A program made the translations under genes and the position numbers. The notes under the pieces were generated by a model that saw only the letters and a program-made list of their open reading frames with translations, did not search any database and was not told where the DNA came from. A DNA stretch of 6,906 bases from an uncultured Flavobacteriales bacterium (GTDB lineage Bacteria > Bacteroidota > Bacteroidia > Flavobacteriales > Crocinitomicaceae), in the NCBI GenBank assembly GCA_946479985.1, contig CAMLIF010000156.1, positions 1 to 6,906 on the forward strand, given 5' to 3'. Below are positions 1 to 6,906 of the stretch, piece by piece; position 1 is the stretch's first letter, and each line of letters opens with the position of its first letter.

Positions 1-118
1 AAGAAACAACTTTTATCAGAGAAACCCTGAAGGATGGTGACCTACTGTGAGCACAAGTACTAGAGAAATCGATTCTCCTCTCTCTTCCATACTTTTACTT
101 TGAATCAAAACCAATTAT

Positions 119-928
119 TTATTCTGTTACTTCTACATATAATGTGTCTGCGTTTAATCCTGTGAAAATTCCATAACCATTAGTTATACTTGTTGAAGGG
201 TTCGATAAATTCTGGGAGCTACTGCTGTTTTCGTCATACAAAGTGGCATAATCAGGCAATACATGATAGAGAACTATTCGGTGGGTTCCGTAATATTGAA
301 ATTCCATTGCCTGGATTTCTTCCACACCAAGGTTTGTGGGCGATTTCCTGAATGCGTTCCCGGGAGGGTCTTCGTCACCGAAATCGCGGATTGGCTCGAG
401 ATCAGATTCTATATTTTCCACCAAAATAAGGTAGTATGATCCGTCGGTGTTTGTCCAGTTGATCTCTATCGGATCAGGCATGGATGTTTGCGACGGAGGA
501 CCGGAAGCGCTGTCCACTTTTTCAATAGCAATTTCTGTTGCCGATTGGGTCATATTCTGAGGCTTAGACGGAATATAGGTATAAGCAGTAACTAGTTTAG
601 AATTGAACTCGAACGATATGCTGTAGTTCTCCCCTTCCATGGCAATGATAGAACTATCAATGTAGACACCATTACCCAATGGAGTAAGCACGTGTGTACC
701 TCCGCTGTATGTAACGGTGAGCGTCAGATTGTTAATATCATCATTCGAATACTGTACGCTTCCGGAAAACGGAATCTGGCGGCTGATTTTAACTGTGAGG
801 TATTCCCCTGGCCTGGGATAACCTTCAATGATCGGAGTATCGTCAAATTCGGAAACTTCAGATTTCTCGCAAGAAACCTGCGACAGAAGAGTCAAGCATA
901 AAAAAGTAAGAAAGAGTATTTGTTTCAT
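119..928 (-). CDS. DUF4249-like outer-membrane lipoprotein, partner of the TonB-dependent receptor
   Basis: The predicted product is a 269-residue exported lipoprotein. Residues 1-19 form a short hydrophobic type II signal peptide, and QVSC places the lipidated cysteine at Cys20; the Gln at -3 is not ideal for a lipobox. The mature chain opens with an acidic stretch (EKSEVSEFDD) of the kind that often precedes surface display in Bacteroidota. It continues with IIEGYPRPGEYLTVKISR (33-50), a beta-rich domain with a GNGVY turn (86-89), and a C-terminal NGYGIFTGLNADTLYVEV (250-267). This order resembles DUF4249 proteins, which are usually encoded beside TonB-dependent receptors and whose biochemical role is unknown to me. 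At 269 residues it is at the short end for that family. Its ATG shares one base with the receptor stop codon (TAATG), so translation is probably coupled. By analogy with SusD-type partners it may bind ligand over the receptor, but this is inference. The family call is by eye and not by profile search. Confidence 0.8.
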   Translation of the reverse strand: MKQILFLTFLCLTLLSQVSCEKSEVSEFDDTPIIEGYPRPGEYLTVKISRQIPFSGSVQYSNDDINNLTLTVTYSGGTHVLTPLGNGVYIDSSIIAMEGENYSISFEFNSKLVTAYTYIPSKPQNMTQSATEIAIEKVDSASGPPSQTSMPDPIEINWTNTDGSYYLILVENIESDLEPIRDFGDEDPPGNAFRKSPTNLGVEEIQAMEFQYYGTHRIVLYHVLPDYATLYDENSSSSQNLSNPSTSITNGYGIFTGLNADTLYVEVTE

Positions 929-3900
929 TACCGAAGTTTTAATGATAAAGTAAGATTTGGAGTAATTCCGAGGTAATTAACATCTGTTTCAATTACCTCT
1001 CCCTCCTCAATGGAGTATTGTTTGTACCACGTGTTTGTGCGGTTATAAAGGTTGAAAACGGAAAAGCCGATATAACCAATCTCTCTTCGTTTTTTATCTC
1101 CTTTTTCTCCACGCAGTAATTTGTAATTAACAGAAATATCGCAGCGGTGATAATCAGGAAGACGAAGTCCGTTTTTAGATGTTACGGTAAAGAAATCCTG
1201 AGTAGATCCATCCAGAAGTGTAATACTGTATGCGCCCGAAGGTGCTGTATACGGTCGCCCGGTAGCATAAACCCATGTAGCTGAGAAATCCCATCGTTTG
1301 TATTTATACAAAACCACCGCTTTAAATTCATGTGTAACATCCTGGCTTGAGGCAAAATAAGCATCCGAATAAACATCAAACTTGCTTCGGGCTTCTCCTA
1401 AGGTATAGCTGACCCATCCGTTAATTTTACCTGCTTTTCGCTGAATGAGGAATTCCATTCCTTTTGAATATCCGCTACCTGTGAAAAAGTTTTCGCTGTA
1501 ACTTACTCCGCCGGGGCTGGTATTGAATCTGAGGGAATATTCTGTTATGTTGCTGATCTCTTTATAGTAACCTTCCGTGCTAAAAAGGTATTTCGGAGTT
1601 TCATACGAGATTCCAGCTATATAATGAACTGCCGAGCTTACCGGAACCGAGTTGCCATCCGAAAGCAGCCAGAAGTCTTTGCTTCCCGAAAGAATATCTT
1701 CACGAGTAACGCGGTTTGCAAACTGATAGTATTTCCCGGTTGCACCTTTCAATGTTAACTCATCTGTTATACTTAATGAAATGGTTGCACGCGGTTCGTA
1801 ATACCACTGCTTGGTAGTTTCAAAATAACTTGCCCTGATTCCCGGAACAAACTGAATACGTTCGTTCCAGAATTTGAACTTGTTCTGAATATATCCACCT
1901 GAAAGTACAGCCAGGTTGTGTTTGTCCAATACAGTGGTTGTATCGTTCTGTGCATAGGTGTAATCAATATCGAAATAGGTTGCGAACACACCGAACTGCA
2001 TCTGGCTGAAATCAAACAAACTCCATTCGTAATCTGATTTGAAACTGTAATCCTTCAGATTGTTTTTTTCAAAAATACCGCTGCTCGATGTTGTTTCCTC
2101 TCCATCCGAATCAGTGACTGTGCGTTCCTGCGACCGGTCTCTGTCACTGTAATAATTGGAATAACTCACGATGGTATTTCCATAGAATTTTTCTCCCCAT
2201 TTCCGCGACCACTTTAAACTGCTCCCAATATTTCCGTATTTGGTAAGGTCTGTGGAACTCATACTAAAATTGGAATTACCGCCACCAAAAGAAGACGCAT
2301 CAAAGGAAGAACTGTTATCCAGTTTATCTGTTCCGTTGAAAATGCTGAAGGAAATAATGTCTTTGTCGGTTGGTTTATAGGTAAATTTTCCGTTCAGATC
2401 GTAGAAGAAAGAAGTAACTTTCGTTTCCTGCATGCGCTGTCCGCCCGGGCCACCGCCACCTGCTGGCTGATCGGCTGATTCGTCATCGCTGCCCGAACTA
2501 TTAAACTTTTCAAAAATCTTGTCGTAGATCGGGCCTTTGTATGACCGGCGGAAAGCTATAACCGAAGAGAATTTATTACCGATAGGGATTTCAGCGAAGA
2601 CGTTCATACTCAACAAGCTGAAATCGCCACCGATATTGAACTTTTTCTGATTTCCTTCTTTCCCGGTAATTTCTGTTACGCTCGACAGTCTTCCTCCGAA
2701 ACGCGATTCAAATCCACCTTTATACAGCTGAACATCTTTTAATGCGTTGGAGTTGAAAGCACTGAAGAAACCATACAAGTGATCTACGTGATATACCGTA
2801 AATCCGTCATAAAGAACCAGGTTCTGATCAGGTGTTCCACCGCGCACATATAAACCGGAAGAAGATTCATTCGAAGCGCTGATTCCCGGCATTAGCTGGA
2901 AGGATCTCATCACATCGCGCTCACCGAGATTCGGGAGTTGTTCGAGTTTTTTGGGTGTCATTTTAACCACACTCACATCTTCCCGCTTTGATAGAACAAC
3001 ATCCTGCCGGGCGCCGGAGATAGTAACGGCCTGCAATTCCTGGGAAGATGGCGTGAGTTCTATAATAAAATGCTTTTTGTTGATCATGGGCGTGAGGAAC
3101 ACTTCTGTTTTCTCATAACCTACATAACTGATTACAAGTGTTGAAGTATCTGTGGGAATCTGCTGAACGGTATAATAACCGTCGGCATTCGACGATCCGC
3201 CTCGGGATGTGTTTTTGATTTGGACAGTAGCGAAAGGAAGCGCTTCTCCTGTTGCACCGTCCTTAACAACTCCGCTTAACGTAAAGTCAAATTCCTGCGG
3301 GGGGCCGAAATAGGTTCTGGTGGCTTTTTGACGGATTACAGGCTTGTCGTTTTCCTCTTCTTCCACGTAGAATGTTCCGTATCTGTCTCCTTCGTATACT
3401 TCCACTACACCGTACGCTTCTGAATCTTCTACAAACTGCTCAGTTATTTCAGAAGTTTCGGAGATTGGGTTTGTACCCTCGGAAAACTTGACGCTTTTGA
3501 AGGTGTTCGTCAGATTTACCATGTCAATATCTACCTGTTTGATGTTCGGATCAAGTACCGTCAGGAAAACATTGGAATGACCGTAGAAATAGCTGAATGT
3601 TACCAAACTTCCGAGTGCTTCCAAACATCCCAGTTTGTCGCTGCTGCTGCCTCCGCTATTCGGTACATATACAAACATGTAATTATAGAACTGAGGTAAA
3701 TCCTTCATCTGATCTGCTTCAAATGTTTCCTCCGGGGTATTGTGTTCACTCCCCAGAACAAAAATGAATGGTCTTCGCACATTATTATAGTTATTGTTTG
3801 GCGCGTAACACGTGTAGTTAAAATTGCATTCGTTGCCTGCAGAATTAAAGGTGAATTCACGCTGCGCAAAAACCGGGGTAAATGCGGATGAAAGAAGAAG

Positions 3901-3936
3901 AACAACTAATAGGTTTCTGAATGTATATACCTGCAT
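928..3936 (-). CDS. TonB-dependent outer-membrane receptor with carboxypeptidase-like regulatory domain and an unusual N-terminal extension
   Basis: This 1002-residue protein is an outer-membrane active-transport receptor that would depend on TonB-ExbBD. Residues 1-25 are a Sec signal peptide ending VFAQ. Residues 26-215 are an extension (see findings) that resembles part of an alpha/beta-hydrolase fold and ends in an acidic linker. Residues 218-293 are a CarboxypepD_reg-like beta-sandwich (LSGVVKDGATGEALPFATV, then VISYVGYEKTEVFL). A possible TonB-box-like segment is LQAVTISGA (301-309). The plug domain spans about 312-425 and contains the typical LPNLGERDVMRSFQLMPGI, GLYVRGGTPDQNLVLYDG and LYKGGFESRFGGRLSSV motifs. 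The rest is a beta-barrel ending LTLSLKLR, without an aromatic last residue. An acidic then Gly-rich insert lies at 479-505, probably a surface loop. The substrate cannot be inferred. It is the first gene of an operon with the lipoprotein and has a likely promoter at 3965-3993. ATG 3936 is chosen because it directly precedes the signal peptide. Confidence 0.95.
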   Translation of the reverse strand: MQVYTFRNLLVVLLLSSAFTPVFAQREFTFNSAGNECNFNYTCYAPNNNYNNVRRPFIFVLGSEHNTPEETFEADQMKDLPQFYNYMFVYVPNSGGSSSDKLGCLEALGSLVTFSYFYGHSNVFLTVLDPNIKQVDIDMVNLTNTFKSVKFSEGTNPISETSEITEQFVEDSEAYGVVEVYEGDRYGTFYVEEEENDKPVIRQKATRTYFGPPQEFDFTLSGVVKDGATGEALPFATVQIKNTSRGGSSNADGYYTVQQIPTDTSTLVISYVGYEKTEVFLTPMINKKHFIIELTPSSQELQAVTISGARQDVVLSKREDVSVVKMTPKKLEQLPNLGERDVMRSFQLMPGISASNESSSGLYVRGGTPDQNLVLYDGFTVYHVDHLYGFFSAFNSNALKDVQLYKGGFESRFGGRLSSVTEITGKEGNQKKFNIGGDFSLLSMNVFAEIPIGNKFSSVIAFRRSYKGPIYDKIFEKFNSSGSDDESADQPAGGGGPGGQRMQETKVTSFFYDLNGKFTYKPTDKDIISFSIFNGTDKLDNSSSFDASSFGGGNSNFSMSSTDLTKYGNIGSSLKWSRKWGEKFYGNTIVSYSNYYSDRDRSQERTVTDSDGEETTSSSGIFEKNNLKDYSFKSDYEWSLFDFSQMQFGVFATYFDIDYTYAQNDTTTVLDKHNLAVLSGGYIQNKFKFWNERIQFVPGIRASYFETTKQWYYEPRATISLSITDELTLKGATGKYYQFANRVTREDILSGSKDFWLLSDGNSVPVSSAVHYIAGISYETPKYLFSTEGYYKEISNITEYSLRFNTSPGGVSYSENFFTGSGYSKGMEFLIQRKAGKINGWVSYTLGEARSKFDVYSDAYFASSQDVTHEFKAVVLYKYKRWDFSATWVYATGRPYTAPSGAYSITLLDGSTQDFFTVTSKNGLRLPDYHRCDISVNYKLLRGEKGDKKRREIGYIGFSVFNLYNRTNTWYKQYSIEEGEVIETDVNYLGITPNLTLSLKLR

Positions 3937-3964
3937 TGCAAATAAGCGTTATTTCAATAGGCGT

Positions 3965-3993
3965 CAAATGTAACAGCTAGTTTTTTTTTAAAT
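3965..3993 (-). promoter_or_regulatory. Likely Bacteroidota-type promoter of the receptor-lipoprotein operon
   Basis: On the minus strand the sequence TACATTTG (3972 to 3965) matches the Bacteroidota -7 consensus TAnnTTTG exactly. A TTTA stretch about 17-18 bases upstream could serve as a weak -33 element; the canonical TTG is absent. A run of nine A residues lies between the two. The -7 box ends 28 bases before the receptor ATG, which would give a leader of roughly 20 bases. There is no Shine-Dalgarno sequence before the ATG, as is usual in this phylum. The fit and position are good, but no transcript data support it. Confidence 0.5.
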
Positions 3994-4069
3994 TAGAATT
4001 ATCGATGTTCTGCATGATTCTCTCGAAGAACTGCACGAAAATACCGTTGGTTGATTTTTCGTTGTACGC

Positions 4070-4786
4070 TTAACGAACCGATTTTCCATTGATAAACTCC
4101 TGGAATTTGCGTCTGAACCCACCCGAAATTTTAATATAAACTCCGTTACTCATCAATACCGCTCCCCGCTCAACTGCCCTGACATTATCAAGCGAAATGG
4201 TATAGGAACGATGAACACGCATAAACAATTCTGGATCAAGTTGCGCTTCCAGCGCTTTTAAACCCATAATGGTAAGAATCGGTTTCGGCTGATCTTTAAC
4301 ACAGATCTTAACATAATCTCCCAGGCTTTCGAAATAAATGATGTCTTTGAAATCAATCCGCACTTGTTTATAGTCCGATTTCACGAATATGTAGTCTTTA
4401 TCTTTGCTGAGATCTGTAACCGGATTTGCTTCAAACCATTCACATGCCCTTAGTGCCGCAGCATAAAACTCACTATAACTAAATGGTTTGAGCAGATAAT
4501 CAAGGGCGTTCACCTTGTATCCTTCCATCGCATACTGGTCGAAGGCCGTAGTGAATATGATCCGGGTTTCTTTCGGTACATTCTTTGAAAATTCCAATCC
4601 CGATAACTCCGGCATCTGGATATCGAGAAAAATCAGATCGACTTTGTTTGTGTTCATAAACGTTAATGCTTCTATAGCACTACTGCACACGCCCACACAT
4701 TCAAGAAAAGGCGTATTCTGAACATATCTGCCAATCAGCTCCTGGGCCAATGGCTCATCATCTACAATCAAACAGGTTATTTTCAT
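4070..4786 (-). CDS. LytTR-family two-component response regulator (REC-LytTR)
   Basis: This 238-residue protein is a cytoplasmic DNA-binding response regulator of usual family length. The receiver domain covers about 2-118, with the acidic pair Asp9-Asp10, the phospho-acceptor Asp55 in LIFLDIQMPELSG, Thr79/Thr80 and the conserved Lys100 in LDYLLKPF. The LytTR DNA-binding domain covers about 131-235, with IFVKSDYKQVRI, IIYFESLGDYVKI and the family signature FMRVHRSYTISLDNV (189-203). All key phospho-relay residues are present, so it should be active. Its ATG overlaps the kinase stop codon in an ATGA, which marks it as the cognate partner of that kinase. It lies 133 bases upstream of the receptor operon in the same orientation, so that operon is its most obvious target (inference). 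I see no strong hairpin terminator after its stop, so read-through into the receptor operon is possible. Confidence 0.96.
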   Translation of the reverse strand: MKITCLIVDDEPLAQELIGRYVQNTPFLECVGVCSSAIEALTFMNTNKVDLIFLDIQMPELSGLEFSKNVPKETRIIFTTAFDQYAMEGYKVNALDYLLKPFSYSEFYAAALRACEWFEANPVTDLSKDKDYIFVKSDYKQVRIDFKDIIYFESLGDYVKICVKDQPKPILTIMGLKALEAQLDPELFMRVHRSYTISLDNVRAVERGAVLMSNGVYIKISGGFRRKFQEFINGKSVR

Positions 4787-5892
4787 ACTTGTTTCAAGTT
4801 AATACGCAAACGCACCCAAAACAGATCGCTTTCGATATTTGGAACTTCTTCCGCTGCGAAGAAATCAATTGGTTTCCTACCCATCACAATACTCAGTTCA
4901 TAAGAACCCGGATAAAATAAGTCAAGTCGTTTACGAAGATTATCTAATCCTATTCCCGAGCCGCTGATATCTGACCTGGTTTTAGGATAGCTTGTGTTCC
5001 CGCTCAGGAACAACAGCTGATTCTCTTTTATTTCAAGCCCGAAAAACAATAACGAAGGCTGTGTAGCAGAGATACCATGCTTGTATGCATTTTCGATCAT
5101 CGCGATAAACAATAGCGGAGCAATGAAATACGTATTTTCTTCCACCTTCGGGAATGACAATTTGGTAGTTGTTTTGTCAGACTGGCGAATCTCCATGAGT
5201 TTGATGTAATTTGTAAGGAACGAAATTTCATCGGCAAGATCTACTTCACGGTGATTTGTTTCGTACAGGAGATAGCGCATCAATTTACTTAAGCCAAGCA
5301 CTGTGTCCTGCGCTTTGGCTGGAGAGATTGCAATGAGCGAATAAATATTGTTGAGTGAATTAAAAAAGAAATGCGGCTGCAGCTGATAGCGCAGCAGTTC
5401 CAGTTCCGATTCGAGGCTTTTGTTTACAATTTCCTTTTTCTCGCCTTCTGTTTTTACCCAGCGCTCCATAGACCGGAGTGCAATGGCGAAGATTACGGGA
5501 ACAAAGAGTGAAAACAGGTCCTTGAGAACAAAGAATTTAGTTATGTCGAGTGGTTTTCCCGGAAACATACGCCCTGCGGTTTCAAATTCCGGCATTTTTG
5601 GCCTGATAAACACATGTAATATCCAATTTACCCAAAGAAAAAACAGGAGAAGCAGCCCATTGATGAGACAATACCAGACAAACCGGCGTTCGAACAATAA
5701 TTTATCCGTTAAGATCAGATAGTTAATATAGAAAATAACTGCACTGAACACAAGTGGAAGCAGATGTGCCAGACCGGGGCGGAATTCATTTCCTATTCGC
5801 GGAAAAATCATGTACGGAAGGAAGAACAACAGCGACCATATAAGGACATGAATTCCTGTTTTGATCAATTTGCTCCCTGGTTCTAAACTCAT
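4783..5892 (-). CDS. Membrane sensor histidine kinase, LytS/YesM type (His_kinase family)
   Basis: This inner-membrane sensor kinase should phosphorylate the adjacent LytTR regulator. I use ATG 5892 (369 residues). An in-frame GTG at 5925 would add eleven residues (MFTIFKHNICE), but GTG starts are uncommon in this phylum and no ribosome site favours it. Numbering from the ATG, four membrane helices lie near 13-32, 41-61, 72-96 and 125-139, with no recognisable periplasmic or PAS sensor domain, so sensing is probably within the membrane part. A short linker leads to the phospho-acceptor His174 in QLQPHFFFNSLNNI. The ATPase part has the N-box IENAYKHG (Asn268) and the G-box SGSGIGLDNLRKRL (310 onward). 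All catalytic motifs are intact, so an active kinase is expected. The signal is unknown. The gene overlaps the regulator by ATGA, which indicates coupled translation. Confidence 0.94.
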   Translation of the reverse strand: MSLEPGSKLIKTGIHVLIWSLLFFLPYMIFPRIGNEFRPGLAHLLPLVFSAVIFYINYLILTDKLLFERRFVWYCLINGLLLLFFLWVNWILHVFIRPKMPEFETAGRMFPGKPLDITKFFVLKDLFSLFVPVIFAIALRSMERWVKTEGEKKEIVNKSLESELELLRYQLQPHFFFNSLNNIYSLIAISPAKAQDTVLGLSKLMRYLLYETNHREVDLADEISFLTNYIKLMEIRQSDKTTTKLSFPKVEENTYFIAPLLFIAMIENAYKHGISATQPSLLFFGLEIKENQLLFLSGNTSYPKTRSDISGSGIGLDNLRKRLDLFYPGSYELSIVMGRKPIDFFAAEEVPNIESDLFWVRLRINLKQV

Positions 5893-6127
5893 TTCACAAA
5901 TATTGTGTTTAAAGATTGTAAACACCGGGAGAAATAGAAGTTTGAGCCGTTTTTACCGATGAACTAATCGATTTTATAGATTTCAGTATTCATTATCAGG
6001 GGGAAAAATCAACTTTCTGACTGTTATTTTGCTGAGATATGTGAAGAATGTAAGAAAAACCACAAAGAGTATAAAATAGTAACACACTGGTTTCCATACT
6101 TTAGTCGGAATGTATAAATTATCGGAT
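5893..6127. promoter_or_regulatory. Divergent intergenic region between the kinase operon and the OmpA-type gene
   Basis: About 235 AT-rich bases (about 200 if the kinase starts at GTG 5925) separate two divergent genes and must hold both promoters. I find no perfect TAnnTTTG box on either strand. Weak candidates for the plus-strand gene are TACTTTAG at 6097-6104 and TATTTTG at 6025-6031. On the minus strand AATATTTG at 5903-5896 has one mismatch but lies too close to ATG 5892 to serve it. The stretch also contains AAAGTTGAT (minus strand, 6016-6008), which fits the published LytTR half-site pattern, and a palindromic AATCGATT at 5966-5973. No RNA gene or terminator hairpin is seen. Confidence 0.35.
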
Positions 6128-6906
6128 ATGAAATGCTTTCTTACTTTATTTTTACTATTAGTTCTAAACACTTCTTACTGCCAGGACACGGTTTATAACC
6201 GTTTTTCTGTGGATGCTCAATTCGGGCTGAACAATCCGCTTGAACCCATGTCGAACGACTATGATGCTGCAACTGTGAATCTCTTCCACGTTGGATTAGG
6301 ATTCAGATATGCAGTTAACACCAAGTTCGGGATACGCATCGGCGGCGGATATGACAATTTCAGAGAACTTTCAGGAACACCGGATTTTTCTTCGGAATAT
6401 TACCGCGTTTCCTTAGAGGGTGTTGCCAACCTTGGGAATATCATGGATTTTCAGACCTGGACACGCCGTATCGGATTACTCTTTCACATGGGGCCTGGTT
6501 ATTCCGTGCTGGATGGATCACTGATTTCCCCCAATCACATGATGCATGGAATTGTCGGGTTAACACCGCAGGTAAGGCTGTCTGAACGATTCAGCATGAG
6601 CGTGGATGCATCGGTTATTGCGAATATTTATCAGAATTACACGTATGATCTTCGCTCTGTGAACAGTTCATACAATAACCGGGGCGTAGACGGTTACCTG
6701 GTGAATTTGTCTTTGGGGCTGCAATACAACTTCGGACGTCATGCGCGACATGCAGACTGGGCGGTATTGCCAAATCAAAATGATCAGATCGAATCACTTG
6801 AGCAACGGGTAAAAAGACTGGAAGAACAACAACGTGATGATGATGGCGACGGAGTTATTAACTGGCTTGATGAGGAAGCACAAACTCCTGCCGGAACACT
6901 TGTTGA
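6128..6906 (+). CDS. OmpA-family outer-membrane protein, 3' end cut by the window
   Basis: The reading frame is open from ATG 6128 to the window end (259 codons plus two bases), so the C-terminus is missing. Residues 1-19 form a signal peptide (MKCFLTLFLLLVLNTSYCQ), with cleavage probably just before or after Gln19. The Cys18 context (TSYC) is a poor lipobox, so a lipoprotein is unlikely. Residues 20-203 alternate like an eight-stranded outer-membrane barrel with many aromatic and Gly residues (LFHVGLGFRY, FGIRIGGGYDNF, YLVNLSLGLQYNFG). Residues 218-236 form a short coiled coil (QIESLEQRVKRLEEQQ), followed by DDDGDGVINWLDEE (237-250), a thrombospondin type 3-like calcium-binding repeat. In Bacteroidota this layout is normally followed by a peptidoglycan-binding OmpA domain of about 100 residues, which should lie just beyond the window. 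Its role would be structural, linking the outer membrane to the cell wall. It is divergent from the kinase and no functional link is shown. Confidence 0.9.
   Translation, partial: MKCFLTLFLLLVLNTSYCQDTVYNRFSVDAQFGLNNPLEPMSNDYDAATVNLFHVGLGFRYAVNTKFGIRIGGGYDNFRELSGTPDFSSEYYRVSLEGVANLGNIMDFQTWTRRIGLLFHMGPGYSVLDGSLISPNHMMHGIVGLTPQVRLSERFSMSVDASVIANIYQNYTYDLRSVNSSYNNRGVDGYLVNLSLGLQYNFGRHARHADWAVLPNQNDQIESLEQRVKRLEEQQRDDDGDGVINWLDEEAQTPAGTLV

Noticed and set aside
3..50. Possible C-terminal end of a plus-strand gene entering from the left (frame ending ...KDGDLL then stop)
   Set aside because: Only 15 codons are visible and the other two plus frames also stop within 50 bases, so nothing supports a gene.
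63..77. Short inverted repeat GAGAA...TTCTC downstream of the lipoprotein
   Set aside because: The stem has only five pairs, is AT-rich and lacks a following T-run in the transcribed direction, so it is not a convincing terminator.
119..928. SusD-family protein as the identity of the lipoprotein
   Set aside because: At 269 residues it is too short, and it is beta-rich and not the helical TPR-type fold of about 500 residues expected for SusD.
3971..3990. T-run after CAGCTAG on the plus strand as a terminator
   Set aside because: Only a three-pair stem can form and there is no plus-strand gene upstream that would need it.
4006..4031. GTTCT...AGAAC inverted repeat after the response regulator
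   Set aside because: A five-pair stem with a long loop and no adjacent T-run on the minus strand; too weak to call a terminator.
5983..6171. A 62-codon minus-strand frame with one hydrophobic segment in the divergent region
   Set aside because: It starts at GTG, overlaps the signal-peptide end of the OmpA-type gene in antisense by 44 bases, has no ribosome site, and its hydrophobicity can be explained by AT-rich DNA.
6615..6797. A 60-codon minus-strand frame inside the OmpA-type gene
   Set aside because: It is antisense to a well-supported coding frame and shows no recognisable domain.

Overview
The window looks like a chromosomal segment from a member of the Bacteroidota, probably Flavobacteriia or a close relative. 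The evidence is a TonB-dependent receptor with a carboxypeptidase-like regulatory domain, a partner lipoprotein that looks like DUF4249, a LytTR-type two-component pair, signal peptides that end at ...AQ or ...CQ, an OmpA-type protein with an acidic calcium-binding type repeat, almost no Shine-Dalgarno sequences, and one good TAnnTTTG-type promoter. No RNA genes, insertion sequences, CRISPR arrays or phage genes were seen.

Layout from left to right. Positions 1-118 are non-coding as far as can be seen and lie downstream of the first operon. From 3936 down to 119, on the minus strand, is a two-gene operon: a 1002-residue outer-membrane TonB-dependent receptor followed, with a one-base TAATG overlap, by a 269-residue surface or outer-membrane lipoprotein. 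A 133-base gap (3937-4069) holds the likely promoter of this operon. From about 5892 (or 5925) down to 4070, also on the minus strand, is a second two-gene unit: a four-helix membrane histidine kinase of the LytS/YesM type (His_kinase fold) and, overlapping it by ATGA, a REC-LytTR response regulator. A divergent intergenic region of about 235 bases separates the kinase from a plus-strand gene that starts at 6128 and leaves the window. That gene encodes an OmpA-family outer-membrane protein, of which the barrel, the coiled-coil linker and the start of the acidic repeat are present.

How the parts may work together: the kinase and regulator lie directly upstream of, and in the same direction as, the receptor-lipoprotein operon, so a simple reading is a signal-controlled uptake or surface-binding locus. 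The substrate cannot be told from the sequence. The most unusual part is the N-terminal extension of about 190 residues on the receptor. It precedes the usual regulatory domain and resembles the first half of an alpha/beta-hydrolase (esterase-like) fold without a convincing catalytic serine motif. The window otherwise appears to be an ordinary Bacteroidota envelope locus. I did not find a clearly new multi-gene system.
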